Assembly (NCBI RefSeq): GCF_039555335.1
Contig: NC_092628.1
Span: 77,502,713 to 77,566,712, forward strand
Source of the DNA: Amphiura filiformis
Taxonomy: Eukaryota > Echinodermata > Ophiuroidea > Amphilepidida > Amphiuridae
DNA length: 64,000 nt
Direction of reading: 5' to 3'
Part shown: positions 36,801 to 48,535 of the stretch, piece after piece
Layout: the number at the start of each line of letters is the position of its first letter
Numbering within the stretch: position 1 is the stretch's first letter
The notes under the pieces: model-generated
The model's database searches: none
The model's input: only the letters and a program-made list of their open reading frames with translations
What the model was told of the DNA's origin: nothing
Program-made: the position numbers and the translations under genes

Positions 36801-38936
36801 TCATACATACCAGAACATTTTGTGATTCCTATTTCATCAAAAAAAAAAAAAAAAATTACAAGTAACATTAGGGTACCTGCAGGGAATATGGGACCATTAA
36901 GGACGTTTAGCTTATTTGCATAAACTAAAGAAGATATGCCCACAAGAGATTGTTATGATGAACAACCTGTCCTTTACGATTAATAAAACATGCAATGTTA
37001 CCTTGTTTTTATGTTTGTTTGGACGCTATGACGTCAAAATGACGTCATCGTCAAGTGTCCCATATTACCTGCATGTGCAGGTAATATGGGACACTGTGTT
37101 ATCTCTATGGTGAAAATCAAAAAGTTCAGAAAATCACTCTTCTGTTCTAAAAACATTTTTGTTACATGATTTTGAATGTTAAATGCAAATTTCTACAAGA
37201 AAATTCAATTTTCTAAATAGTTTTGCTTTTCGCATTGACAATGCACACAATTTCCTATGTGTCCCATATTACCTGCACCCATTCAGTTGAAAATTAGAGA
37301 AAATATTCATTTATAAAAGGAAAGTGCCACTTGTCAGTGGAATTTTACCTGCTGATAAGCTTAACCCATCACCTAAAGATCATAAAAATGACAAATGCCC
37401 CTCAGTACCAGAGTTTTTGGATACACAATCATAAAATGTGACGTCATTGATTTTATATCAGGCCAAAAAAACGACATAATTTTTTGGGCAATTTCACTCT
37501 TTTTGGCATTGATTTCCAAGAGTTTGATACACAGACTCCAAAACTGCATTCTAGAAGCACAATTGATGTCTCTAAACACTTAACAAATCAACTTAAAGTG
37601 TTTACCTTCTCTAAGCTACTTTTTGTTAAAATGAAAACAGGTGTCCCATATTACCTGCTGTCCCATATTACCTGCAGCTACCCTATTAAAAAACATGATT
37701 TTCCTTCATTTTCCCTACCCGGTGATCGCACATCCGGGATACCGGGCATAAACGCTGTTTATGCCCGGCTCTCGACCAATCACGCGCGCTGTTACATAGC
37801 GTGTATGTATGAACAATCATTTAGTCATGATGGCATAAACAACCGTTTAGTCATGAAAATATATGAATGAACCCCGTTCATACATACCAGAACATTTTGT
37901 GATTCCTATTTCATCAAAATAATAACAAAAAATTACAAGTAACATTAGGGTACCTGCAGGGAATATGGGACCATTAAGGACGTTTAGCTTATTTGCATAA
38001 ACTAAAGAAGATATGCCCACAAGAGATTGTTATGATGAACAACCTGTCCTTTACGATTAATAAAACATGCAATGTTACCTTGTTTTTATGTTTGTTTGGA
38101 CGCTATGACGTCAAAATGACGTCATCGTCAAGTGTCCCATATTACCTGCATGTGCAGGTAATATGGGACACTGTGTTATCTCTATGGTGAAAATCAAAAA
38201 GTTCAGAAAATCACTCTTCTGTTCTAAAAACATTTTTGTTACATGATTTTGAATGTTAAATGCAAATTTCTACAAGAAAATTCAATTTTCTAAATAGTTT
38301 TGCTTTTCGCATTGACAATGCACACAATTTCCTATGTGTCCCATATTACCTGCACCCATTCAGTTGAAAATTAGAGAAAATATTCATTTATAAAAGGAAA
38401 GTGCCACTTGTCAGTGGAATTTTACCTGCTGATAAGCTTAACCCATCACCTAAAGATCATAAAAAATGACAAATGCCCCCTCAGTACCAGAGTTTTTGGA
38501 TACACAATCATAAAATGTGACGTCATTGATTTTATATCAGGCCAAAAAAAAAAAAGCGACATAATTTTTGGGCAATTTCACTCTTTTTGGCATTGATTTC
38601 CAAGAGTTTGATACACAGACTCCAAAACTGCATTCTAGAAGCACAATTGATGTCTCTAAACACTTAACAAATCAACTTAAAGTGTTTACCTTCTCTAAGC
38701 TACTTTTTGTTAAAATGAAAACAGGTGTCCCATATTACCTGCTGTCCCATATTACCTGCAGCTACCCTATTAAAAAACATGATTTTCCTTCATTTTCCCT
38801 ACCCGGTGATCGCACATCCGGGATACCGGGCATAAACGCTGTTTATGCCCGGCTCTCGACCAATCACGCGCGCTGTTACATAGCGTGTATGTATGAACAA
38901 TCATTTAGTCATGAAAATATGTGAATGAACCCCTGA
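36801..38936. repeat. 1077-bp tandem duplication, two copies
   Basis: Copy 1 is 36801-37877, copy 2 is 37878-38936, nearly identical. Copy 1 has about 22 extra bases at its end; small poly-A length differences occur. Each unit holds a nested inverted-repeat element (AGGGTA(C/G)CTGCAGG..AATATGGGAC ends) and several TGTCCCATATTACCTGC motifs, two of them forming a hairpin. The two 65-residue frames inside are copies, not genes. Confidence 0.9.
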
Positions 38937-39884
38937 TTTATCATGTTATACTTTATAGAGAATCATTAGTCATGTTAGTACTTTAATATATATGCAACAG
39001 CAATATAAACATAAACAATAATTAAGTGAATTTATTAATTATGTTCACCGGAAACTGTAAAAAAAACAGGCGAGAGAAAACAGTATTGACGGGATAGGAC
39101 ATCGAGCGGGCACGCTGAGTCCAGCAATGAAACAAGGTCGCTTGATTCATCTTACTGCTGAATGCAGCATGGCTATATGTACACTGGATTCAAGCGAGTG
39201 GTCCCGATCCCCGACTGAAATGAATTCAAGTAACAGTTCAAGCATGGTAGGTATTATAGAAGGAGGTTCCACAGAAAAATCCTAATCCACTCAATAGGGT
39301 TAAGCTGATTACGCTATTCAACGCGAGTCATCACTTGAATGGATTTAATCAGTGCAGTCCCTCAAACACGGCCTTTGATGACATGATGTTTATGATCGAT
39401 ATGCGACAATATCGATCATCTATTTTAAACTTTAATTTAAACAGACCCCCCCCAGGTGACCCGTACCGGAAATGGATGGTATTAGTGCCCTTTTGCATCG
39501 GTCACATGATCTTCGATTGCGTCATTGTGTTTCCGAGTTCAAGTTGATTTACTAGCGAAAACCTGATCGAATTGCCTCATTTCCTTCCAAAGTTACGGTG
39601 AATTTATGTATTTTTTCTGATCATGATTAGTAATACTGGCGGGTGTCTGCGGGACTTTTAAACCAGTGGAAATGATTTGGAAAGGTTTTCCAAGACTGGC
39701 AATGTTGTTTCTAAGAAATATTGCCGTTATAAAATTACTGGAAGTAAATTGTTTTCCTTTGTTTATGGTCACGGCCACAATGCTTTGTGGGTAAAAATTA
39801 CGTCATTCTGCTTAGAAGTCGCGATAACGGTGGCTCATAACCGGCCAAGATAAGAAGCTTAGCAAATCGATAGTGCACCATTTA
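38937..39884. other. Intergenic, nothing recognised
   Basis: No gene or bounded repeat recognised. Confidence 0.4.
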
Positions 39885-40190
39885 GGTATGCTAGGTGAAT
39901 TCAAATTTGCCATCAAACTGCATCATTTCATATATCAAATTAAAGCCCTTGAGTAAACAAAGCCAAAACTGAAAACCATTTTTTCATAGCACTTTCCGTA
40001 GCAATTACATCTTGTCAAAGATTGACTTTCATCAAAAGTTTCAGCTAGCAAAATTCCCCAAAACGGCATTTCGGGGGTGTTTCTAGATCTTAAGTCTCAT
40101 TATGATAGCAGCTTTTTTTTAATGGAACTGCTATCCAAATCCCTCTAAAATTCCATGTGCGGGTGACTTATCACCATAAACAAGAAATGT
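39885..40190. repeat. Interspersed repeat A, uninterrupted copy
   Basis: Matches 49487-50235 base by base with modest divergence (GTATGCTAGGTGAATTCAAA to TTATCACCATAAA). The interrupted copy carries a 456-bp TTAA element at the position corresponding to the TTAA at about 40089-40092, so this is the empty site. Confidence 0.85.
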
Positions 40191-40246
40191 CTTTAAAAAA
40201 GACAATGCCTCCAAGATACCAGTGGACACCTTTTGTTATTAGTTAA

Positions 40247-40905
40247 GGGCTGGGGTATGAACGTTTGGACAGTATTTATTTTGGGACATTAGAACACATC
40301 AGACATATCGAATTGCATTCTGAATACGAGAATGTCTTTCTGATATCAAATAATTTTGATTTTTTGAAATTAGCAATTTAATACCCATTTTATAGCAAAT
40401 CAATAAAAATTGATATTTTTGATATTTAACAGTACTCAAAGTAAACTTTATAAATCTGATGATTTAAACTTAAAGATTATGTAGGTGGGATGAAAAGCCG
40501 ACGATCAATTGAAAATTTTGACCTTTCAGTATTGAAGATATGGATTTTTTTTCCAAAACATCAAAAAAAAATTAGGTCGTTTTGGGAAAAAAATCCATAT
40601 CTTCAATATGAAAGGTCACAACTTTCAATTGATCGTCGGCTTTTCCTCCCAGTTACATACACTTTAAGAATATATCATTAGATTTATATAATTTACTTCG
40701 AGGACTGTTATATATCAAAAATTTGAAAAATATCAATTTTTTATAATTTGTCATAAAATTTGTATTATATTGTGATTTTTTTTATAATGAAAATTATTTG
40801 ATATCAGAAAGACATGCTTCAGATTCAGAATGCAATCGATAGGTCTGAGGTGTCTCATGTCCTACAAAAATACTGTCGAACGCAATAAACGCCATTCTAG
40901 ATCCC
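40247..40905. mobile_element. 659-bp TTAA-flanked fold-back element
   Basis: TTAA at 40243-40246 and 40906-40909, ends GGG../..CCC. The whole element is a long inverted repeat, from GACAGTATTTATTTTGGGACA on the left to the centre, where GAAAAGCCGACGATCAATTG pairs with its complement. No coding capacity. Half copy at 18290-18577. Confidence 0.8.
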
Positions 40906-41235
40906 TTAAGGAGATACTAAAAATGCTAGCTTTAAGGCCGCCCGCTATTGGATATAGATTTTTGTCTGATTAAAATATGTGAGTCCATTTTCTCCTAATA
41001 CAAGACTGAAAATTTTATTTTAATCGGATATTCGTTACCAAAATATGGCCTGTCAAAATGGAGCGAAACTAAGTCGCTATAACAACTTTCTTTTATTTTT
41101 GTTATGCAATGTTGTCAGGTAGGCCTTATTTTCTAATTATATACGCAAGAATTATGCAAAGTAAAATTTTCAGATAGGCTACAAAATAAGATATAAAACC
41201 CATGGATGCATTTGGCAAATTTGAACACCACTGCA

Positions 41236-41580
41236 ACAGTCCGACACACGCTAGTCCGAATCTGAAAACACTTTAACAGTCCGACACACCCCTAGTCCGA
41301 ATCCGAAATACACTGCGCTAGTCCGAGTCTGGAAAACACTTCGTCAGTCCGAAACTGCAGAAAACCAAAGCGGTAGTCCGAATCTGAAAATCACAGCGCT
41401 GGTCCGAATCTGAAAAACACGGCGCTAGTCCAAATATCGGACTAGCGCAGTGTTTCCTAAATTCAGATTCGAATAGCGCCATGTTTTGCAAATTCGACTA
41501 GCGCAGGGTTTTCAGTTTCGGACTGGCAGAGTGTTTTTTAGATTTAGACTAGCGCTGTGTCGGAGGAGTGTTTTCCAGAT
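41236..41580. repeat. Degenerate 'GCGCTAGTCCGAATCTGAAA' array with central inversion
   Basis: About seven direct units of 25-35 bases (AGTCCGAATCTGAAAACAC type) run to about 41430, then about five units continue in inverted orientation (TTCGGACTAGCGCAGTGTTT type) to 41578. The switch lies in GCTAGTCC-AAATAT-CGGACTAGC near 41435. Confidence 0.8.
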
Positions 41581-41610
41581 ACTGCCAACTGCCAAGGGCT
41601 AGTAAAGGAC

Positions 41611-42190
41611 TAGCCCCGGGCCTAGCCCTAGACTAGTCATGCTAGTATCATGCACTCAGTCATGCACTACACATACAATGTAGATTTGACACAAGTTCTG
41701 TTTAGTATTTTAATTGAGGTCAAACTCATGAACTTGCCATTTAAATGTTGATATCAAGATGAACAGAAATAAATAATCCATTCTACTTTCTAGTCATAAA
41801 CCGCACGGATCTCACTGCTTAGTGTCATGTATGGTCACTGATGGTAGGCCTATATGGTCATGAGTTTGCAATATTGAAATTGTTATTGAAATCAGTTTGC
41901 TAGCCCCGGGCCTAGCCCTAGACTAGTCATGCTAGCATCATGCACTCAGTCATGCACTACACATTGTGCGACATACAATGTAGATTTGACACAGGTTCTG
42001 TTTTGTATTTTAATTGAGGTCAAACTCATGAACTTACCATTTAAATGTTGATATCAAGATGAACAGAAATAAATAATCCATTCTACTTTCTAGTCATCAA
42101 CCGGCACGGATCTCACTGTTTAGTGTAATGTATGGTCACTGATGGTCATGAGTTTGCAATATTGAAATTGTTATTGAAATCAGTTTCTTC
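41611..42190. repeat. 290-bp tandem duplication
   Basis: TAGCCCCGGGCCTAGCCCTA starts at 41611 and 41901. Copies differ by small indels (GGTAGGCCTATA only in copy 1; TGTGCGACA only in copy 2) and a few substitutions. Confidence 0.9.
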
Positions 42191-42929
42191 CAAGTTCAAG
42201 ATAAAAGTAACATGATTGTATTGAAATGTAAGTTATAAACATTCTTCCTGCTGTCCAGCGGGTATGATGTAGACACGATGATTGCGGCCTAGTCGAGCCT
42301 AGCATGCTAGCCTGCATGTCAGTCGGTCTGCTGACTCGCCGCAAAAATACCTCCAATTTTGCACAAAACAATCCATGATGTCAAATTATAACATCCAAAG
42401 TGTCGCCATGAACGTCAGCTTCAACTTCTCCAGCCAAAGTTTTTCCATTGATAATCAGGTTTCATGTAATCATGAAATTAAACCTTGTTTAATGTGTATT
42501 CCCATTGCCACACACAGCATAACGGTTGTCCGACTTAATTTCTACGATATTGCTGATGTGATGAGGCTACAATCCATAATTAAATACCGAATTAAAAAAA
42601 TACTAGTTTGCGTCTGACGTCATGACAAAGGCGCGCCGTGATTGGTTGCTGACCTGCGCAGTATGGCATTTTTGGTCTGGTTGACAGGACGGCATACGCA
42701 AGCTAGTCTTTTTAATTCGGTCTTCAATTATACAATATATGAGTTTAAAAAAATTCTAATGCATAATTCATGAGCTTGATAGACCCGCACCATTGTCGCC
42801 ACGTGCTAGGTGTTTCTAGAATCCCTATAAAATAAGATTAATTTTAATGCTAAGTAATTGCACATGCTGAGGAAGCGTGATTACCTTTTTGAACATTCGG
42901 AAATGGCGATAGGCGAATTTATGTATGGC
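42191..42929. other. Intergenic, nothing recognised
   Basis: Rich in CTAG-type short palindromes near 42290-42320 but no gene or bounded element. Confidence 0.4.
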
Positions 42930-42934
42930 GCAAA

Positions 42935-43080
42935 TAGAGGATTGTACGTTATTGTATAGTATGTTACAGTTAGTTATCATTATACCATTATATCATTCCA
43001 GATCTTGGTCATTGTTAAAGTCCACAATAAAGAACAAGACAAGACAGGACAAGACAACAAATACTAGTAGTAGTTATTAA
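42935..43080 (+). repeat. 5' LTR
   Basis: Starts TAGAGGATTGTACG, ends TAGTTATTAA. Contains an AATAAA signal at about 43026 and an AAGACA-rich stretch. The bases after it do not begin TGG, so a standard primer-binding site is not evident. Confidence 0.9.
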
Positions 43081-43137
43081 TGACCAAGACATATTCCAGC
43101 TAGCTCAAGTCAAACCCTCAACGCCTTCAGTATCAAA

Positions 43138-44175
43138 ATGCCAGGCATAGCATGCCCGATCACTTCGTGTGACTACGTCACACCAGAGGACGCCACACCT
43201 GAACTCACTATTGCGCTACTCAATCTTCATGGCAAACAACACGACACGCCACCCCAACCAGGTGGTGCAAAAACTGAAAAGGTTAAACGCCCTACAGTGT
43301 CCCTCGGGGGCACATCAGAGGAATGGACATATTTCCTCTCCAGATGGAATGACTACAAAACTGCCACCAAAATAACTGGTGCAAACATTGTAATCCAGCT
43401 CCTTGAATGCTGCGATGACCCCCTCCGCAAGGATTTAACACGCACAAATGGGGGCATCACACTCACTGGGAAACCTGAAGAGGATGTCTTGAAAGCCATG
43501 AAAACACTCGCTGTTCGTCAAGAAAATATCATGGTTTCACGTGTCCAGCTACATGACATGCGACAAGACAGAGATGAGCCGATCTGGAACTTTGCCGCCC
43601 GTCTTCGTGGCCAGGCAGGGGTGTGTAATTTCATTGTGCCCTGCCCAAATTGCAACCAGGATGTTGACTATAGTGAGCATGTACTACAGGGCGCCATCTC
43701 TCGTGGCATCAGCGGCGAGGAAATTCAACTGGAGCTCCTTGGGGAGCAGAAACAGAACATGACTTTAGAAGAAACTGTCAGCTACATAGAGGCAAAAGAG
43801 AGCGCGAAACGATCCGCCACCCGCCTACAAGGTAACATAGCCTCCACTGCTGCCACAAGTAGCTACCGCTCAATGAAGAAGGCAGATAACACTCATCAAA
43901 GACACATTTGCAACTATTGTGGTCGTAAGAGTCACATGGCACACGTCGCAAGGACCGTGAGCAGTCATGCCCTGCATTTGGCCATGTGTGTGGAAAATGC
44001 AGTGTTCGGGGCCACTTTGGCGCAGGTTGCCGCGGTGGCGGCCGCAAAGGACATTCCAAAGAACCTACTAATCAAAGAAAAGGCACGACAGACACAGAAA
44101 GCGCCATATTTGACACACTTTGCAGCATTGACAATGACTCTAATGTGTTTAATGACTCTAACCTATGTAGTTTAG
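43138..44175 (+). pseudogene. Gypsy gag, frameshifted in the zinc-knuckle region
   Basis: A 345-codon frame with a gag-like body (WTYFLSRWNDYK, PIWNFAARLRGQAGVCNF). It has an intact CNYCGRKSH start of a zinc knuckle, but the remaining Cys residues continue in another frame (43986-44309, CGKCSVRGHFGAGC). A frameshift lies at about 43935-43985. The last ~60 residues of this frame are out-of-frame translation. Confidence 0.85.
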
Positions 44176-44325
44176 ATGCAGGAGGTAGTCCTGTGATCAA
44201 TCTTGACCATCATGTCTATAATAATCTGTGTAGAACTTGGGAACGTCGGGCATCTGATCCCCAACCCCTTATAGATGTAGCCATTCGTATGCGCTCCTTC
44301 AGACTATGATACGCTCGGCCTTCAC

Positions 44326-44595
44326 TTGCCCCGCGCCCCAAGTACTGCCTACTACCGCGCAATAGCTGACACTGGCTGTCAGTCATGTCTGGCAGGTACC
44401 AAACTCCTCCAGCGCATGGGTCTGCAAACCCACCATCTCACACCGGTCACTATGAAAATGAGTGCCGCCGACAACAAAGGCATACGCATCCTCGGGGCGC
44501 TGTTCTTAGAATCTCGCGTACAACAAAAGATGGTACTACCCTACAAACACGCCAAATTGTCTATTTCACAGACACAAATGACAATCTGTATTTAA
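44326..44595 (+). pseudogene. Gypsy aspartic protease fragment
   Basis: Contains the active-site DTG (AIADTGCQSCLAG) and the downstream GIRILGALF. It switches frame within about 44460-44600, where the sequence continues in the 44385-44756 frame. Confidence 0.8.
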
Positions 44596-44922
44596 GTAAG
44601 CAGGCATGTATTGACCTAGGGCTGATATCAGACAGATTCCCAACAATTGGAGAAACTCCGCCGGCGTGTGCATCCGGGATAGCAAACAGCGACCAGTCAG
44701 CAACTGACCCTAAACTAAACTCATGGTCATCCCTTACTGCCCCATGCGCTTGCTAACGCCAAGCGCCCCCACCACCCCCAGTGACACCCCCATTTCCAAC
44801 CACTGAGGAGAACCGTGGAAGACTTGAAAATTTTCTGCTTGACTATTATGCATCATCTACTTTTAATACATGTGAACACCAGCCATTACCAATGATGCAG
44901 GGCCCGCCCCTCCGCCTCATGA

Positions 44923-45675
44923 TTGACAACACTGCCAAGCCAGTCGCAGTATCACACCCCTATCCCTGTACCCCTACACTGGAGGGAGGATGTCAAGGCT
45001 GGCCTTGACCAAGACGTTCGCCTCGGTGTCATTGAACCAGTTCCTGTCGGTGAGCCAGTGACATGGTGCCACAGGATGGTAATCTGCCCCAAAAAGAATG
45101 GTAAACCACGTCGCACTGTTGACTTTCAGCCCCTTAACAAGCACGCAACTCGCGAGACCCACCACACACAGTCTCCTTTCATTCAGGCAAGATCTGTCCC
45201 TCACAGCACAAAAAAGACAGTGTTTGATGCGTGGAATGGGTATCACACCGTACCACTGCATGAAGAGGATAGACACCTCACTACATTTATAACCCCATGG
45301 GGCCGGTACAGATACCGTGTTGCACCACAAGGATACCTTGCCTCTGGTGATGGTTATACTCGTCGTTCTGACGAGATCATCACTGACATACCCAACAAAA
45401 CAAAATGTGTGGATGACACACTGCTGTGGTCTTACAACATTAAAGAGTCTTTCTCCCAGGCAGTCCGCTGGCTAGATCTATGTGGTCATAGCAACGGTAT
45501 CACCCTTAATCCAGACAAATTTGTCTTTGCCAAAGACACTGTTGAATTTGCAGGGTTTGAAATATCCCCCTCATCAGTGAGACCTTGCCCCAGCCTCTTT
45601 GATGCCATTGAGAAGTTCCCTACCCCGCCAACATTACTGACATCCGCTCCTGGCATAGCCTGGTCAACCAAGTAG
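44923..45675 (+). pseudogene. Gypsy reverse transcriptase
   Basis: Palm/finger motifs visible: VICPKKNGKPRRTVDFQPLN, FDAWNGYHTVPLHEED, APQGYLASGDGY, and the catalytic box reads CVDDTLLW. Ends out of frame after LFDAIEKFPTP at about 45630. Upstream LRLMIDNTAKP is in another frame, so there is a further shift near 44930-44990. Confidence 0.9.
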
Positions 45676-45781
45676 CTTATGCCTTTGCCTCAGCGGAAAA
45701 GATGCTACCATTCCGCTTTCGCTACTTAGCCCAGGTACCCCATTTACATGGACGGAGGAACTCAATGACCTGTTTGAAGAA

Positions 45782-46290
45782 TCAAAGCGGATCATCATAG
45801 AGGAAATCTCCAAAGGTGTCGAGATCTTTGACAAATCTCGCCCCACGTGTCTTGCCACAGATTGGAGCAAAACTGGGATTGGCTTTTGGTTGCTCCAAAA
45901 ACATTGTCAATGCACAAAACCAGACCCATTCTGCTGCAAGACAGGGTGGAAAGTCACCCTGGTTGGTAGCCGTTTCACAACCCCTGCTGAGTCCCGCTAC
46001 CACCCTGTAGAAGGGGAAGCTTTGGCTGTTGTAGACGCATTAGATAAGGCACGCCATTTCGGTCCTTGGTTGCGATAACCTGATCATTGCAGTTGACCAC
46101 AAGCCCCTCCTCAAGGTCCTTGGTGATAGATGCTTGGAGGATGTCCCTAATCCACGACTTCGCAACCTGAAGGAAAAATCACTCCGCTATCGATTCCGTA
46201 TAGTCCATGTTCCAGGTGTTAGCCACAGAGCAGCAGACGGAGTCTCCCGCCACCCCGTCAGCAAGTCCAAGGGCATGTACCTCCCAGATG
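45782..46290 (+). pseudogene. Gypsy RNase H region, frame-broken
   Basis: RNase H-like pieces in different frames: CLATDWSKTGIGFWLLQKHC, AESRYHPVEGEALAVVDALD, IIAVDHKPLLKVLGDR and VHVPGVSHRAADGVSRHP. Stops or frameshifts near 45900 and 46076 break it. Confidence 0.85.
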
Positions 46291-46342
46291 ATGTTGCTAC
46301 ACTGCATCACGATACAACATACCTCCCCCTCACTCTGCTTGA

Positions 46343-47569
46343 ATGCGCACGTACATATGCACGCCCACATCTATCACATGTTCACATGAGCCTGATGCAG
46401 TGGCGGCTATGTCCACCTCCCTTAGTGCCCTTAAGTCTATCACATGGGACGATGTGCGCCTGGCGACAACAAGTGATCAGACATTGTCCAAGCTGCTGTC
46501 AATAATTGAGGATGGTCTGCCAGGATCACGCCATGAGTTGCCTCCCGATCTCCAAGATTACTTCAGCCTGAGAGATGGTCTCTACTTTTGGATGGCGTTG
46601 CCATGCACAACCACCGCATTATTATCCCCCATCACTCCGCCTGAGGTTCTGAAGTCCCTCCACTCAGCTCATCAGGGCATCTCATCCATGACCTCGCGTG
46701 TCGAAGCTTCAGTTTTTTGGCCAGGCATTACGTCCGATATCCACCACATGCGCACACGATGCTCACAGTGTAATCGTATGGCCCCATCACAGCCCAATCC
46801 ACCACCTACCCCACCTGTTGCACCAGTGTACCCATTTCAGTCGATATGTGCTGACTATTTCCACCTTGCTGGCAACAATTACTTGGTCATTGTGGATCGC
46901 TACAGTAATTGGCCAATTGTGGAACGGGCAGCTGATGGATCAAACGGCCTAATCTCCAGCCTCAGGCGTACATTTGTCACATATGGAATAAGTGATGAGC
47001 TGTCCTCTGATGGTGGTCCGGAGTTCTCATCCACCGCCACCAAGACCTTTCTCAAAAATTGGGGAGGCCGGCACCGTGTATCATCTGTTGCCTACCCTCA
47101 CAGCAACTGCAGAGCTGAAGTTGCAGTTAAAACGGTTAAACGCCTTCTTACTGACAACACAAACCCCAATGGAGACCTAGACACTGACTCCTTTCAACGG
47201 GCAATGTTACAATACAGAAATACACCAGACAAAGGGACTAAACTCTCCCCAGCACAGTGTCTGTTTGGTCGACCCATACGTGATTTCATTCCCATACACC
47301 CCGGTCGCTATGAACCACACCCAACATGGAGAGAGACACTGGCAGCCCGAGAAGAGGCCCTGCGTAACAGACACATGAAAATTGCAGAACGGCTTTCCGA
47401 GCACACAAGACACCTTCCTCCCCTTGTTATTGGTGACCACGCACGAGTCCAGAATCAAACCGGCCCTCACCCAACCAAATGGGACAAAACAGGCATTGTC
47501 ATTGAGGTGCGTCAGTTTGACCAATATGTGGTTCAGCGTAGATGGCTCTGGCCGAGTAACCTTACGTAA
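46343..47569 (+). CDS. Gypsy integrase, long open frame
   Basis: 408-codon frame. Zinc-binding HHCC region ([27 protein letters not shown]), then the DDE core: D in [11 protein letters not shown] in [12 protein letters not shown], and E in [13 protein letters not shown]. This is the only domain still open throughout; it enters out of frame from RNase H and probably starts inside it rather than at its own ATG. Confidence 0.9.
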   Translation: MRTYICTPTSITCSHEPDAVAAMSTSLSALKSITWDDVRLATTSDQTLSKLLSIIEDGLPGSRHELPPDLQDYFSLRDGLYFWMALPCTTTALLSPITPPEVLKSLHSAHQGISSMTSRVEASVFWPGITSDIHHMRTRCSQCNRMAPSQPNPPPTPPVAPVYPFQSICADYFHLAGNNYLVIVDRYSNWPIVERAADGSNGLISSLRRTFVTYGISDELSSDGGPEFSSTATKTFLKNWGGRHRVSSVAYPHSNCRAEVAVKTVKRLLTDNTNPNGDLDTDSFQRAMLQYRNTPDKGTKLSPAQCLFGRPIRDFIPIHPGRYEPHPTWRETLAAREEALRNRHMKIAERLSEHTRHLPPLVIGDHARVQNQTGPHPTKWDKTGIVIEVRQFDQYVVQRRWLWPSNLT

Positions 47570-47694
47570 CAGGAAGTTCTTGCGGCGGTATACACCTGCA
47601 GTGTCTTGCCAGCCCCATCATCTCATCTGCCCTCCTACACCACCAGTCGTACCTCGCAGACCCTCCCTAGCATCTGCACCCAGCGACCAACAAG

Positions 47695-47964
47695 GTGACT
47701 ACAGGTATGCCACCTAAGGACAACACTGCCCCACCTACTCCAGACACACCCACAACCCAACCAGCACCAAACACCCCTGGACCAGCATTGTCTCTGGATC
47801 CGCCACCCTCTTCCACCCGCGACACTCAGCTTCCACAGCGCGCATTGTCACGGTTGCTACCCCACAACTCTCCGGGTCTAAAGGAAACATACACACCACC
47901 AAGCCTGCCTTCCGCAGCTCCTTCTGTCCAGCGTTCCATGCGCCTCAAGACTGTAAATACTTAG
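47695..47964 (+). CDS. Proline-rich frame at 3' end of Gypsy pol
   Basis: 89-codon Pro/Thr-rich frame (TPDTPTTQPAPNTPGPALSL) ending RSMRLKTVNT just before the 3' LTR. Probably the C-terminal tail of the polyprotein, reached through a frame change near 47560-47700. Confidence 0.5.
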   Translation: MTTGMPPKDNTAPPTPDTPTTQPAPNTPGPALSLDPPPSSTRDTQLPQRALSRLLPHNSPGLKETYTPPSLPSAAPSVQRSMRLKTVNT

Positions 47965-48044
47965 CTAAGTTGTTTCTCAGTCCTTGATATACATGTGCTC
48001 ATTATCCAGGTACCTAAAATAATACACTCAAGGACTTGGGGGCA

Positions 48045-48194
48045 TAGAGGATTGTACGTTATTGTATAGTATGTTACAGTTAGTTATATATCATTATACC
48101 ATTATATCATTCCAGATCTTGGTCATTGTTAAAGTCCACAATAAAGAACAAGACAAGACAGGACAAGACAACAAATACTAGTAGTAGTTATTAA
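48045..48194 (+). repeat. 3' LTR
   Basis: Matches the 5' LTR except ATATAT for AT after TTAGTT. Preceded by a purine-rich tract (AAGGACTTGGGGG) that could serve in plus-strand priming. Confidence 0.9.
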
Positions 48195-48344
48195 GCAAAG
48201 AGGTGGGGGATATATATTGGGCTCTCGATATTGGGCGGAAATTAGAGTACTTGTCAGAATATAAATTTGTACAATCGGCCTACATGCCGCGCAATGTGCG
48301 GCATTTTAGGTGTAAATTTCAAAGCAAACTACCTCCTGCGGAGG

Positions 48345-48535
48345 CAGAAAAATCACATATTTGGGTCAAGTGAAGTATAGAAAACATATTTATGTAGGTT
48401 TCTTTCTTCGGGCACTTGTTTTAAATTTCTATGTAAAAATGCATTGACATTGTCGGCGAATTTGGCCGACTAGCAAATGTGTTAACTAAGGTTTGCCTGG
48501 GTTACCTACACGTACACCATTCATACCTGATTGCT
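48345..48535. repeat. Interspersed repeat B, uninterrupted copy
   Basis: Matches 50240-50395 plus 50727-50760: ATATTTGGGTCAAGTGAAGT through TAGCAAATGTGTTAACTAAG. The TTAA at 48482-48485 is the empty site for the element at 50396-50722. Confidence 0.85.

Larger units (their letters stand above)
42935..48194 (+). mobile_element. Ty3/Gypsy LTR retrotransposon, 5.26 kb, coding regions broken
   Basis: Short LTRs (146 and 150 bp) bracket a 4964-bp interior with gag, protease, reverse transcriptase, RNase H and integrase in that order. The pol order RT-RH-IN assigns it to Ty3/Gypsy. GCAAA flanks both sides (42930-42934, 48195-48199). The LTRs are identical except a 4-bp (AT)n change, so insertion is recent, yet the reading frame is interrupted several times. 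No envelope-like frame is seen; a proline-rich frame follows integrase. Confidence 0.95.

Noticed and set aside
36916..38190. Two identical 65-residue frames
   Set aside because: They are copies within the 1077-bp tandem duplication and translate a transposon interior.
41236..41580. CRISPR-like appearance of the repeated AGTCCGAATCTGAAA units
   Set aside because: Units vary in sequence and spacing, change orientation in the middle, and the setting is eukaryotic.
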